Of a stretch of 64,000 bases of DNA, positions 23,591 through 35,004 are shown one piece after another (within the stretch, counting starts at the first letter, position 1; the number at the start of each line of letters is the position of its first letter). Made by a program: the position numbers and the translations under genes. Below the pieces are notes generated by a model. That model had not been told where the DNA came from and made no database searches. It was given only the letters and a program-made list of their open reading frames with translations. Origin of the DNA: Climacium dendroides. Taxonomy: Eukaryota; Streptophyta; Bryopsida; Hypnales; Climaciaceae. The stretch covers positions 5,518,001 to 5,582,000 of the forward strand of contig OX467082.1 in assembly GCA_950106755.1 (NCBI GenBank), written 5' to 3'.

Positions 23591-25965
23591 TCACCCATCC
23601 TCAGATTTGCCAAAGTAGTTGAATACTCTCAATTTAATGTAATCGTCATCCATCGGTTCAATGTTAGGCAAGTACTCATTAGGGAGTGCATCAAGAGGTA
23701 AGTCAAATTCTACATCTGGTATGAACATTTTGATTAGTTGTCTATTATCCTTGTCCTTAACAATGGTGTTGAATTGTTGTAACGTCAACTGCAGATCTTC
23801 AGGGTGTAGAAGCAAGTACTCGGCATGACCAATTTCCATCCTAGCAAAAGCCTTTGCTACATCTGTTGCCCTTGCACCATATTTCATTACCTCTTTGAAT
23901 GGCCCTTTCAATTGCTGCAAGAGTTGCATTCAATTAAAAATCAAACTTCATGTAGTTAATAGACTACCAATATTTTGTATACTACATGTACAAAGAATTG
24001 AGAATTGTAGGTGAGTGCAATCCAATAACTATTATTCAATATAGATAGAAAAAAAAATCTAAGTTCCAAATACAATCACAACACTTCACAAATGTAGTTG
24101 CCTCCTTACCAATGTTTTCTAGCAACAACAGTTGCATGGTTTGAAAACTTAGATTCCACATATTTAGTTAACTTTGGATACTCTATAAATGACACAAGCA
24201 GAGAGCCAAGTAGCATAAATGATTGAAATCAAATTCACCACTCAATTAATTTAGATCTTGATTTACATGTTTCAAATTTGCACTAGAAGAAATCCATATT
24301 TTTTATGATGCATTTTTTATATTGTCCACTTGTTTTTATGTTACATTTGATGTTATAGCTAATGTCTTGATGTCATGTCTGATGTCATTGTTGACATAAA
24401 AACATGTGGACGTAACAAAAATGCATCATAAAAAACATGAGTTTCTTCTAATGTTGAGTTCCGAAACCACATTATTTCAATTTTTAAATACTTACATCCC
24501 AGTAGTGGTTGCCGTTGTAATCAAGAATTGCATCTCTTTTCTTCAAATGTTCACAAAGCCAAAATGTTGTCATAGGAACAACAAGCTCTCCACCATGTGA
24601 CTGCAAAGAGTAATGATTTGTGCTACTCAAGGCACCTCCATTGTTGTGTACAATTGCATCTTCATCAAGAGGTTGATCATCTCCCAATACAACGGATAAA
24701 AAGATTAAATATTGCTCTAATTGGTAAAACTTAGCACGAAGTTGTAACAAAAGATCAACATCAATGGAAGTAACTCTAAAAGGTTGTGGTTCAAGGATAT
24801 ATAAGGCTCTTAGAACAAATTTATTGTTCAATTCAATATTTGGCAAGAGGGGATCAATGATTGGAAGTTTAGTTCCCATGTCCTTCACAAATCCTTGTAA
24901 TGTCGACCGCAAATCTTCAAAGTTCAAGAGCAAAGGCTTGACAAGATGAGGTTCCATCCTAGCAAATGCCTTTGCTACATTTGTTGCCCTTGCACCAAAT
25001 TTCATAACCTCTTGGAGAACCATTTTCATACGCTGCACAAGTTGCATTTAAATTGAAAGATGAGATTTTGCATAATAATCTGACTCGGGAATTATCTTCT
25101 AATACTCAAAATAACCAAGGATCACAAATCATTAATTTGATCTTTAAAACACACTTCACTTTTCAATTTTGATTAACTTCCTGAAAGCCATTGTTAGAAT
25201 GCAATAGAGCATATAATTTAAGGAATTTGATTTTGAATAAATAATTAACAATCGATACTCTATAAATTATACACACAAAAAATAGAGGACCACCAATGTA
25301 TGAAATCAAATCAATCCATCATTCATTTTAGCTTAGTCCAAATATGAGATCCAAAAACACTTGACTTCATTTGTTGAATGCTTACTTTTAAAAAGTCTTC
25401 ACCAGTCGTATAGCCAAGAAATCTTATATCTCTGCTCTTCAAAATCTCAGGAAGCTAGAGTGTAGTTGTTGGGTAAGCAAGCTCTCCACTATATAATTGT
25501 ATAGTGTCATGATTTGTGCCACTCCATACACTTCTTTTGTTGCTAGCCACGCCATCAAGAGCTTGATCATCTCCGAGTAAAATAGACATAAAAATAATGA
25601 ACATCCTCCCTAGATAGCGAATATTATTAAGTTGTAATTGAAGATCATCATTGGAACTATCTCGTAAAGGTCGTGGATCAAGAACATATGAAGTTCTTGG
25701 GACAACTTTATCTCTCAAAGGGCTTACAATATTAGCATTGGAAGACTTCATGATTGATTAGCCAAGCATTGAAAATGATCATGAATTGAATCATTCACTA
25801 ATACAATTGAAACAATATGTGACACGGAATGCCAAGCTAGGGAGACAAAATTTGCAAGAAATAATTAATAAAATTATTAACAAGAACATTTTCACAAGGA
25901 ACTCAAATCACCTGACTATAGAGAGATGAACCTCCAAAGAGAGTTTTCTTCACTCCAAGTTCCAT
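23591..25965 (-). pseudogene. Orphan gene of repeated phase-0 exons, with one exon carrying a nonsense codon
   Basis: Family not recognised. The minus-strand model is 25965-25912 (MELGVKKTLFGGSSLYSQ), 25745-25386 (A), 25032-24496 (B) and 23914-23591 (C). All junctions have GT/AG and phase 0. B and C start alike: (Q/R)(L/M)K, then EVMK(F/Y)GARAT(N/D)VAKAFARME, then an EDL..TLQ stretch. A matches the second half of B (ILEPQPFRV/VLDPRPLRD, FLSVVLGDDQPLD/FMSILLGDDQALD, GGELVVPMTT/SGELAYPTTT). In A a TAG (25457-25455) stands where B has a tryptophan codon, yet homology continues beyond it. As all exons are phase 0, a message skipping A would still code about 304 residues, so the locus may be a live gene with a dead exon or a full pseudogene. 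There are no clear membrane or signal segments. A copia LTR lies 360 bp upstream. Confidence 0.65.
24281..24453. mobile_element. CACTA-type miniature foldback element in an intron of the orphan gene
   Basis: The 173-bp element starts CACTAGAAGAAA and ends TTTCTTCTAATG. Its two halves are inverted copies over some 60 bp (TTTTTTATGATGCATTTTT and its complement). It is flanked by the 3-bp direct repeat TTG (24278-24280 and 24454-24456), the size typical of CACTA elements. It lies between exons B and C. Confidence 0.8.
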
Positions 25966-26322
25966 TTTATGTAATAGAGACCATTAATAGAAGATTATTA
26001 AATAGTCCTTGAGATAACTAGGACTTTTTTCTACCTTTAGTTTTTCATTCTTGGTTCTATTTGAAACTATTCACTTAAGTAAAAGTCTTAGTCATATTTA
26101 GAAGTATTTTGAATATAAATTCATATCTTATCCAAAACTTGATTTTCCACTTGGAGTTGTCTAACTCCAAGTTCAAGCACTCATATCTTTATCTAGAAGC
26201 TTTAATTTTAACTTCAGTGCATTAATCTATTGTTTGGAGATCTATCTCCATGCATTCTATTGCACTTGTCACGAGACTTGTCATTTAAGTGGAGTTGTCT
26301 AACTCTAGTGCACAAATTCATG
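25966..26322. other. Gap between the orphan gene and the copia 3' LTR
   Basis: About 360 bp of AT-rich DNA with no gene; it should hold the orphan gene's native promoter (minus strand). A loose tandem of GGAGTTGTCTAACTC is seen twice (about 26153-26168 and 26291-26306). Confidence 0.4.
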
Positions 26323-26327
26323 ATTTA

Positions 26328-26527
26328 TATTGTGATGGAGAGATAGGGCAAATACCAGAAGTATATAATGCAAAAGAACTCTCAAGTATATTATGAGGGT
26401 TATATGATCACATATATATATGGGAGGGTCATAGCCTCGGTTGTACCATTAGTGGCAGTGGGACTCCCACTTTTACTTTAACCTAAGTCTCACTTAACCT
26501 AAGTTAACTAGGATCGTCATCTCAATA
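26328..26527 (-). repeat. 3' LTR of the copia element
   Basis: The 200-bp LTR begins (plus strand) TATTGTGATGGAGAG, where its partner has TGTTGTGATGGAGAG, so the terminal TG/CA has mutated. It holds a TATA-rich stretch (ATATATATAT) at about 26414-26424 in minus-strand promoter position. It lies about 360 bp upstream of, and in the same orientation as, the orphan gene. Confidence 0.88.
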
Positions 26528-26599
26528 CTCCTCCTCAATCCCGGGTTACCTCGTTAAAAAACTTAATTGTGACAAAAACTTTATAAGGAAAATTCACAG

Positions 26600-27247
26600 A
26601 AAGAAAAAGAGTGTAACCTAGATCTTGAAGAGATCGTATGCTAGCTTCTTGAACCGATTGTCTGTGAGTGTAGGCAGGGAGTGCCTTCATAAGCATGTCG
26701 ACAATATTGTGGGAGGATTGAACTTTCTTCACTTCAGTTTGTCTTGACTTGATAAGGTCTTGGGTAGATCCAAAGATTTGTTCGTTCGATCAACCTTGAT
26801 GAATCCATCAGTTACCTGTACAATACATGCTGCATTATCTTCAAAAATCATTGTCAGTTGTGTGCTGTGGTTGAGTTCGCATTGACCTAAAATGATCTTG
26901 TCAATTGTTCACAACCAAACTACTTTTCTTGTCACTTTGTGAAATGCTATTAACTCCGCATGATTGGTTGATGTCGCAGTCATTGTTTGCTTGATGGACT
27001 TCCATGATATTGATGCATTGTTTTGTAAAAAGATATAACTTGTCTGAGATTTGCTAGTGTTTTTGTCTGATTTGAAACCGGCATCTGTATATCCGACTAA
27101 ATCTAGTGCTCCATTCTTGGTATAATGTAGTCCTAAGTCTTTTGTTTCATAGAGGTATCTAAAAAGATGCTTGACTCCATTCCAATGTCGCATTGTAGGT
27201 TTCTGACTATGTCGAGCACTACAAGAGAAACTTGTCCTAATTGACAA
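26600..27247 (-). pseudogene. copia RNase H region
   Basis: The frame at 26909-27216 reads LHYTKNGALDLVGYTDAGF, ISWKSIKQTMTATST and HAELIAFHKV, which hold the catalytic D and E of copia RNase H. A further piece near 26535-26732 (HNIVDMLMKALPAYTHRQ) is the usual C-terminal tail. The miniature element at 27217 separates it from the RT part. Confidence 0.85.
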
Positions 27248-27431
27248 AAATCAGCCCGTCCTAATCTACAGAAAATTGACAGGTTTTTGTCAATTAGGAC
27301 AAAAAATTGTCCGAATTGACAGAAAATTGTCCAAATTGACAAAAAACTGTCAATTTTCTGTAGATTAGGACGGGCTGATTTTTGTCAATTAGGACAAGTT
27401 TCTGTCATTTTGGACAGGTTTTCTTGTAGTG
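27217..27431. mobile_element. CACTA-type miniature palindromic element, copy 1
   Basis: The 215-bp element begins CACTACAAGAGAAAC and ends TTTTCTTGTAGTG. It is flanked by the 3-bp duplication GAG (27214-27216 and 27432-27434). It is a long inverted repeat with a block containing CAGCCCGTCCTAATCTACAG in both arms, and it repeats TTGTCNNAATTGACA many times, like the subterminal repeats of CACTA transposons. It is inserted in the copia RNase H region. Confidence 0.92.
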
Positions 27432-27703
27432 GAGCTAACACGCTTGTTGCAAATTATATATCCGATCAAGTATAAGTGGATAAGTATAATAAAGCTCTAA
27501 CCACTATGAGGTACCGTTGCTTGTTGTCATATTCCTCCTCCTCCTCGCAAGGTCGGTACAGATCATCGTAGGTCTTGCTGTGGCCAATCATGAAAGTAGA
27601 CAAAGGATTTGCTTCATCCATATTAAAATTCTTAAGCAATCGTTGAGTATATACAATCTGATGAAGAAATATACTCCCATCAAGGAGGTGTATGATTTGT
27701 AAA

Positions 27704-27917
27704 CACTACAAGAGAAACGTGTCCTAATTGACAAAAATCAGCCCGTCCTAATCTACAGAAATTTGACAGGTTTTTGTCAATTAGGACAAAAAATTGTCCG
27801 AATTGATAGAAAATTGTCCAAATTGACAAAAACCTGTCAATTTTCTGTAGATTAGGACGGGCTGATTTTTGTCAATTAGGACAAGTTTTTGTCATTTTGG
27901 ACAGGTTTCTTGTAGTG
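27704..27917. mobile_element. CACTA-type miniature palindromic element, copy 2
   Basis: The 214-bp element is nearly identical to the copy at 27217, in the same orientation, and only 272 bp away. It is flanked by AAA on both sides (27701-27703 and 27918-27920). It begins CACTACAAGAGAAACG and ends TTTCTTGTAGTG. The different target triplets show a separate insertion rather than a local duplication. Confidence 0.92.
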
Positions 27918-28885
27918 AAACCAAGACAGAAAGATGTGCGGCCGAGTAGTTTCATCTCAAACTGGATCATTAGTAAATTCACCGTGTGGCGGCGAGTTGA
28001 GAGCGTACCTACTAGGTTGAGATCATCAACATACACATCAACTATCACAAATCCTTGAGTTTCCTTCAGAGTGAATATACACGGAAAGGTAGGGTCGTGC
28101 CGGAACTTGTGGTGCAGCAAAAAGTCTCTCAAATGTTGATACTACATGCGGCCTGCTTGTTTTAATCCATAGAGGGCCCGTTGCAACTTAAAGCCAGAAT
28201 GTTTGCCCGGAGTATCAGTCCAAGGGGTCGTAGGGAAGAAATGAGGAGGAGGCCTATTATAGATTGTAGCGTCCAATTGTCCATAAAAATAGGCTGTCAC
28301 AACATCTAGAAGCATGGTTTCTAAAGAATGTTGTACAACTAGGCCAAGTAGATATCTAAAGGTAGTGGCATCCATAACGGGAGAATAGGTAAAGGCAAAA
28401 TCAATGCTGGGACGCTGCGTAAATCTTTGAGCCACTAATCATACTTTGAACCGGACTACATGTCCTTGGATATTTCGTTTCCGGGTAAAAATCAACTTGC
28501 ATCCTATGGGCTTAGTAGGAAGATTGGTCAATAAAGGACCAAAGACTTGATGTTTTCTAAGAGAAGAATACTTAGCAGTGAAGGCGACTCGCCATTGTGG
28601 CCAGTTGCGGTTGGCTTTCGCTTCATCTAACGTGAGTGGGTCAGGATCAACACTAAGTATCCAGGTAATAAAGGCGGTCATAGATGGACCATCTTCAGGA
28701 GAACAAGAAAGCTGTGAATCAGCATTAGGTAAAAAAAGGTACATCATTGTGTAGGCTAACATGATTAGGGCGGGGGTGTTTGGGTATAGAAGCAGTAGGA
28801 TCAGACTTACACTTGGAAGGGATGATACTAATGGGAGTAAGTCTTGTACTAGAGATAGGGTTTTTAGTATTCTAGAGCCCATCAC
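27918..28885 (-). pseudogene. copia reverse transcriptase region
   Basis: Three pieces follow each other. 28439-28885 has NWPQWRVAFTAKYSSLRKH and KPIGCKLIF. 28142-28435 has FAFTYSPVMDATTFRYLL, LLDVVTAYFYGQLD and LYGLKQAGRM. The last ends at the miniature element and has VIVDVYVDDLNLVG, the YVDD catalytic motif. Stops separate the pieces, and the 27704-27917 insertion cuts the domain's end. Confidence 0.87.
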
Positions 28886-29072
28886 TAAAATCGTCTAGTA
28901 GCTTGTCCGCAAGGCACTGTAAATGAATAAGTTTCTTGACCTCAAATTCAGATAAGGCTGTATGGGGATCAGGGATTTAAATGATGGTTTTGGGTTCCCA
29001 AAAATCTAAAGTAGGGGACTTGACATTTGACAAGGAAAGAAAACTATTCTCTTCAAAATGACAGTTGACAAA

Positions 29073-29796
29073 TCAAGCACTTAGTAGAGTACTTGATGAA
29101 GGTGAAACATACTGAATGATGCTAGGAGAATCAAAACCAACATAGATTCCTTCATGATGGTGACTATTCATCATTTTTCTATGAGGTTCAGCAACTGGAA
29201 TCCATACTCTACAGCCAAATACACAAAAGTGGAAAACATTGGGGACTCGTCTAGATATTAACTCAAGAAAAAAATGAGTATTGAATAGGGTAGGACAGAA
29301 CATGAGTAGTGTAGTTGCATGTAGAACCACATGCCCCTACATCGTGGTGGGCAAAAATTCTTGGATCAATAAAGGTCGGGTAATGAGCTGGATCTTCTTG
29401 ATATACACCTCTGCCAATCCATTTTGTGAATGCCCATACAGTACGGAGTATGTAAGTCAAATCCCGATAGCAACACAATAATCCTCAAAGGTTTGAAATC
29501 AAAATTCCCAAGCGTTGTTCATATCGAAATGGCCCAGAAGATGGAGTAATAGGTCCACATACATCACCTTGTAGACGTTGTAACATAGGGGGAAGTTCCG
29601 TTGGTAGCTTCTAATGTGAAGGGTGTTTAATAAACTTTCCTTGTGAACATGCCGCGTAGCTCCCGACCTTGTCAACATCATTGGTGCACAAATTGTGTCT
29701 TTCCAACAAAAGTACCATCCTCCTCAACATAGTGGTGCTTGGATGGCCCAACCTACTATGCCATAATCCAATCTTAGTTAGAAAAGGGAGTATCAA
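29073..29796 (-). pseudogene. copia integrase region (GAG-pre-integrase and core fragments)
   Basis: 29611-29796 has LWHSRLGHPSTTMLRRM, the HHCC zinc-binding start of copia integrase. Overlapping fragments at 29263-29478 and 29073-29330 continue through the core into the PNVFHFCVFGCRVWIP stretch typical of the integrase end. Several frame changes separate them, so no intact enzyme is coded. Confidence 0.8.
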
Positions 29797-29818
29797 AGCA
29801 GAGCCCCGTGGATTGCTA

Positions 29819-30361
29819 TCACATAGTCCACCGACTCCTGCTTTTGCAATAGCAAGGGACTGTCGGCCTTGCTTGAGTTGCCTGGCCCTCTTGGAACCGA
29901 AAGTTCCGACTTCCAGCTATTGTGATGATGTCACAAGTTCGCCAAGCGGCTACATCATGTTCAATAAATGCGAAGTATTTCGGATCTCTCTGAATCGTAT
30001 GCGTTGTGGCACTATCTATGAAAGCTACATCTATAGGAGCTAACTCCTTGGAGATGTGTACCATGTAGTGTTTGATATTTATACCAGAAGAGGAGGGGGC
30101 GTCTAGCGTATGAGCCTCCCTCTTTTCATTTCTAAGCTTCTCAAACTCTTCGTACATACTAACGAAGTACATAGGAGGCAGGCCGGCAATATCGGGCGAA
30201 ATACCCTTGACAGTTGCACTTATAACAAGTACGCTTGTCACAAGGAAAAGATGACTTCTTATCAAAAGTTCTATCAGAAGTTCTATCAAACAGTCAAAAA
30301 GAGCGAGAATCACAATTAGATGAGCGATCTGAGAATTGAGAGGACCATGAGACTCTATCAA
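29819..30361 (-). pseudogene. copia aspartic protease region
   Basis: The frame contains FIDSATTHTI, which matches the active-site strand of copia proteases (D-S/T-G), here with Ala in place of Gly. Downstream pieces (ITIAGSRNF) fit the same domain. It is broken from both gag and integrase by frame changes. Confidence 0.75.
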
Positions 30362-30903
30362 AGAAGGGTTTAGAAGAGTTTGACTTATCTCTCGGATTTT
30401 GCCGATTTGGCAACCACTGCTATTGCTGCCTTATGCCTCGTGACTACTGTCTCGAGATCTCCGAAGTATGAGTCTCCCAAGAGGATTTAGCCTCCGCGTT
30501 CTTAAGTAGAAGTTAGTATTGCTTCTTAGCAAGTAAGAGATAAGACATTAATTGGAAATGTTTCTCAAACTTCATATTTCTATACTATTGGGCTAAGAGG
30601 GCAAAAGCTGAAGGAAAAGTAGATAGGTTTTGTCTATCAACTCTTTATTTGTAACTTTGTCACCACAAAGATGTAGCTGAGCAGTTATGCGGTGCAATTC
30701 GGCATTGAACGAAAGAAAATCAAGAAAATTGAGGATACGAAGAGCAATTCAATCATTGTGAGCTTGAGGAAGGAAGATGGTTTGCTCATGATGAAATCAA
30801 GCGTGGAGTTGGCTTCACAAGTCAACCGGATTGTCAACTTGAATTTATTGTTGTTGAAAAGAGATGTTGAGGTGACGGCGAAGAATGAGCAGCGCTTTCT
30901 ACC

Positions 30904-31107
30904 TCAATGATGCCGCAAAGACCTCCTCAAGTCAAAATTCAGCATGTCGTCCAATTCCTCCATGTAAAAATATGACTTGACATCGATGCTCCACTCCATA
31001 AAGTTGCTACCATCTGCCTCCAAAGCATCGAACGAAAGAGGTTGCACTTGGGAACTAGTTTCCCAAGGGTGCTTTGCATCTATTGTGGCCATTGCAGCTA
31101 AAAACAA
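30904..31107 (-). pseudogene. copia gag, N-terminal fragment
   Basis: The frame opens with ATGs near 31107-31090 and reads ...AKHPWETSSQ, LSFDALEADGSNFMEW. This is the usual start of copia gag, and is alike in layout to the gag at 1-967. It is cut by frameshifts soon after. Weaker gag remnants continue to about 30400. Confidence 0.75.
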
Positions 31108-31165
31108 AATAGAAAACGGAATAACAAAAAGAAAATAGAGTAGAGAGAAGATCGTACTGATAACG

Positions 31166-31364
31166 TGTTGTGATGGAGAGATAGGGCAAAGACCAGAAGT
31201 ATATAATGCAAAAGAACTCTCAAGTATATTATGGGGTTACATGATCACATATATATATGGGAGGGTCATAGCCTCGGTAGTATCATTATTGGTAGAAGGA
31301 GTACCACTTTTACTTTAACCTAAGTCTCACTTAACCTAAGTTAACTGGGATCGCCATCTCAACA
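31166..31364 (-). repeat. 5' LTR of the copia element
   Basis: The 199-bp LTR, read on the minus strand, starts TGTTGAGATGGC and ends CCATCACAACA, with short inverted ends TGTTG/CAACA. The putative primer-binding site CGTTATCAGTACGATC follows directly inside. Confidence 0.9.
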
Positions 31365-31369
31365 ATTTA

Positions 31370-34284
31370 GATATATCTATCTTGAGCTAATGTTTGCTTG
31401 TCTACTAATACACATTTCATCATGAATTAAATCATCCATCAAAGGTCATGACATAATCATCATGAATTCTTTCATCCATCAACACATTCATGTATCAAAG
31501 GTTGTAACAAAGATCATGATACAATTTCACAAATTAAATCACCAATATTTATATATATATATAACATTGTTTTAGAAAATTTTACATATCATAAAAGAAA
31601 TATTCTTAAAAGTTAAAGGGAGATTTCTTTATAGCTAATGATTATATGGAAACCTTATTATAATTCTTTGAGGAATATTGACATTGTATTAAAAAGGTGA
31701 AAATACCTTCAAGCATTGGGATGGGTCTTTTAGCATAGTCCTTATTATTAAATGGATTTAGGTTACATAAGATCATTTTTGTCAACTTCAAAGAAGATTT
31801 TAGAATTTTATTATTTATTTATTTTTGTATCTCATATGAATGAACTTTATATTTGTAGAGTACTAATGAGAGGAGTATTTAAAATTGACCTAGCTTTCAT
31901 GTTCAAAAGGTGATTGTAGGAATTTTAGACAAGAATCTTTGGGGACTTATTTTGCAATATTGTCACAATTAGATTTGGTTACCTTATTGGTAGTGGGTGG
32001 TGTATGTAAAGTATTTTTTTGATTACTATCTATTTGTATTATATCTTTTCATTCAAAATTTGGAAGTGCTTTAGAATATGAAATGAAAGTTTAGCAAATT
32101 CATTGGTTGCTTCTCTAAAATTGTAGTGGTTTTGAGTTTTGGAAGTATTCATTTAAGGCAATTTTTTTTAGATGTTGAAGAACAAAAAAAATTCTTTTTT
32201 AGGTGATGCCACCTCATAGTGTAAGACATTTTGGTAAAAAGTATTTGTTATATTGCTTCATGATTAGAAATGTAGTTATAAATCTTCAACTTCAAACTTC
32301 AATGAAATGCTTGTTTTTAGGAATTTTTCAAAATTTCCAAGTCAAATAGAATCCGCAATTTAAGAAGTTTCATTTTTTGTTTTGGTCAATAGCAAAAGAA
32401 AACATTTTGAATATTAGAATCAAGTTATAGGGGAAAAAACTTTAAAGCGTTGAAATACACTTCATAGTATAACATTTTTTTAATAAACAACCCATATTGG
32501 ATGAAAATCATTCATTCTTCATTATGCACAAAGTAGGTTTAAGTTGACCATCCAAGGACACTTTTAGTCCTTAGTCAACATCCTTCTAAAGTTAAACATT
32601 CCCACTTGTTTTTGGAAACATCATTTAGGATCAATTCTTTCTAGTGCATTTTAGAAGTGGAGAGGGCAAAAAGTGAATAATGTGTAGTCCTACCAAAACA
32701 TTTTCTGAGAATGGAAAAAATTGCATTTTTATTGTCATTATGAAACTCTACCAAATGCTACTATTCATCTTCAAAATAGTATATTGGCATTGTCAACAAT
32801 AAGATTTTTCTTGTTTTACACACTAATAGAATTGCCATTGATTGGAGTTTAATGATGAATCTGCATATTAATTTTATCAAGTATGAGTCCTAATAATAAT
32901 TTTTGATTAATAAATATGGGGCATTTAATCACTGTATCTTTTTTTCTTAATTGCTTCACCTAAATGCTATAAGATTACTTTAATAAAAGAAAAATTTAAA
33001 ATGAAACTTCTCTAGTATATATATATATAATTGATTCATATAAATAATTCTTTTTTTCCATTGATATATTACATGAATTTTCTTGAAGCTCCCTTAATAA
33101 ATTTTAATGGAATAAAATATACTTTTCACAACATTAATCATCCACCTATCAGATGGTTGAGTGCTAGGGATTTAAAACTTGATTTTGACATTGGAGATGA
33201 TTTTTTCTTTTGATCAAAACTAGTGAAATATGACTCTTTCTAAACCTCTTTATTTCTATTCCGCTTGAAAAGTTAGAAAATGTACAAAAAGTGAGCATCT
33301 TATTACAATTGCAATTGAATCATATTTCTATGCATACAAAGATATAAAAATTTATTTTATACCATGATGTTATACACTACAATATACACTATTGATGGAA
33401 ATTTCCAATTTCATAAGTGTATTTTGTATTTGATATTAGTTGTTGTTTACGGTTAAAAGTCTACAAGAAAGTCTGAAAATTGTATGACTTCTAAAAAACA
33501 TGCAATTTCATCTTTGAAACATTAAACTAAAATAAATCATTTTTACTTAGTGTCAAAATGATGTTATAAAAATAGAAATAATAGATCCTTGTAAGCTTGT
33601 ATCCTTGTACTAGGGTTAATGTTGTGAGTAAAAGAAGACTTTTGGTTATTTTCTTATGCAAAGGAAAATGTTCTTGGTCTCTCCTAGGCCAATGATACTA
33701 ACATGTGAGCATAAGAATGCAAGCATATGAGCCTTGAGTATATCTATAAGTAGATATCTTACAACCGTTGAAGGTGCTTATAATATAAACACCTATAATA
33801 AGGGTATCTATAATACAGATAATTTATAATCATAAAAGTGTTCTATAATATAGACACCTATAAGATTCCTATGATTCTATGCTTAAATTGAGTTTGGTTT
33901 CCACTCCCTTTCTTTTTAATTTCTAACATTGAATTTTATTTTTGCAATTTAACTATTGAATCAATTATTACACTCTATTGATTTTTCTGTTTATAAAATA
34001 ACATGGAAATTTGGTTTACTCTTATATTCTTCTTTGGCAACATACACCTATGATGAATTTTTTGGATTTTCTTGAGATATATTTCTTTTTACTATGGATT
34101 TTTTTCTCCTTTCTATAGAAAAATCCTTGGTAATTTTATATTCGTACAAAATAATCTGAACATTCTATGACTTGTAAAAAACAAATGGTTTTATCTCTAA
34201 ACAAAACAAGTCAAAAATCTACTCAAATAGATCATATAAAGGAAAAGAGTTTGAGCTTACTACATGGTGATAGGGTTTGTGCTT
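31370..34284. other. AT-rich intergenic DNA
   Basis: No gene was recognised. One copy of the TATAATATA-rich dispersed repeat lies at about 33690-33895. Short open frames here look like chance. Confidence 0.5.
33690..33895 (+). repeat. TATAATATA-type dispersed repeat, copy 1
   Basis: The blocks GAGCATAAGAATGCAAGCATATGAGC, GTAGATATCTTACAACC, TTGAAGGTGCTTATAATATA and ACACCTATAA recur at about 41690-41870, 44835-45095 and, inverted, 40430-40620. Each copy is full of short self-complementary TATAATATAGATACC units. Confidence 0.6.
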
Positions 34285-34500
34285 TCACGGTAAAACCTTA
34301 AATGATAGATTGGCGACCGTGGAAATCATTCATTTTAATATCAATGAAATAATTGGTCTCAAAAGAATCCAAAAGTATTGATTGGAGATCAAAGTGGTGT
34401 AGAAGATCTCTCCCTGTCCACACAAAATTTTGAGGATGAGCAGTTGCACTTCTATACTACACTAAAAGATTCTTTGTCATCCATAGAACACTAAACGTCC
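34285..34500 (-). repeat. Dispersed repeat shared with 45.25 kb and 62.6 kb
   Basis: The blocks CCTTAAATGATAGATTGGCGACCGTGGAAATCATTC and GTTGCACTTCTATAC are the reverse complement of blocks at 45245-45440 and about 62590-62790. Part of the same block recurs at 44740-44830. No protein is coded. Confidence 0.55.
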
Positions 34501-35004
34501 ACCTCGACATATAAAGGTTAAGATAGAATTTGATTGTATGGGAGGCAAACCATTCTTGATTACCCACCCATTCTAGCAATGTAGGCCACTCTCTTTCCAT
34601 GCAAGAATCTTGAGATGAGTAGTGATAAAATTATGGCACAATTCTTGACATAGTTGTAGCGCATTATTATTGGCTACAAGACTCTCATTATTGCAACCAA
34701 CCTTGGATGGATTTTGCTACGAGCCCTTGTTTGGAAATAGGAAGGTCTCTATAAGCACTATATAAGGTGAATAGAATTTGTAACTAAGAAAATCATAGTA
34801 ATTATGTTTTGAGATATAAAAATCTGAAAAATTATAGAAACCATCCAAACTCCATTTTTTGCACATGGCAAAATAATTCTCCACTGAAGAAGCTTGCCTT
34901 GTAGATATGTGTATCTACTTACATGATCTAGAATGGGTTGCCTCCCTTCAGCAATTAAAGGGACAAAAACATTGTTCCAGAACTACATGCAAAGTTCATC
35001 TTTG

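Larger units (their letters stand above)
26328..31364 (-). mobile_element. Ty1/copia retrotransposon, near full length but decayed
   Basis: Two direct LTRs (26328-26527 and 31166-31364) bound the element, and a 5-bp target duplication ATTTA flanks it (26323-26327 and 31365-31369). The minus strand carries, in order, gag (from 31107), protease, integrase, reverse transcriptase and RNase H, the Ty1/copia order. All are broken by stops and frameshifts. The LTRs differ at about 15 of 200 positions by eye, so the insertion is not recent. A purine-rich tract (GGGATTGAGGAGGAG, minus strand, 26528-26542) adjoins the 3' LTR. CGTTATCAGTACG adjoins the 5' LTR as the primer site. Two CACTA-type miniature elements sit inside the RT/RNase H region and are therefore younger. 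Confidence 0.93.
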
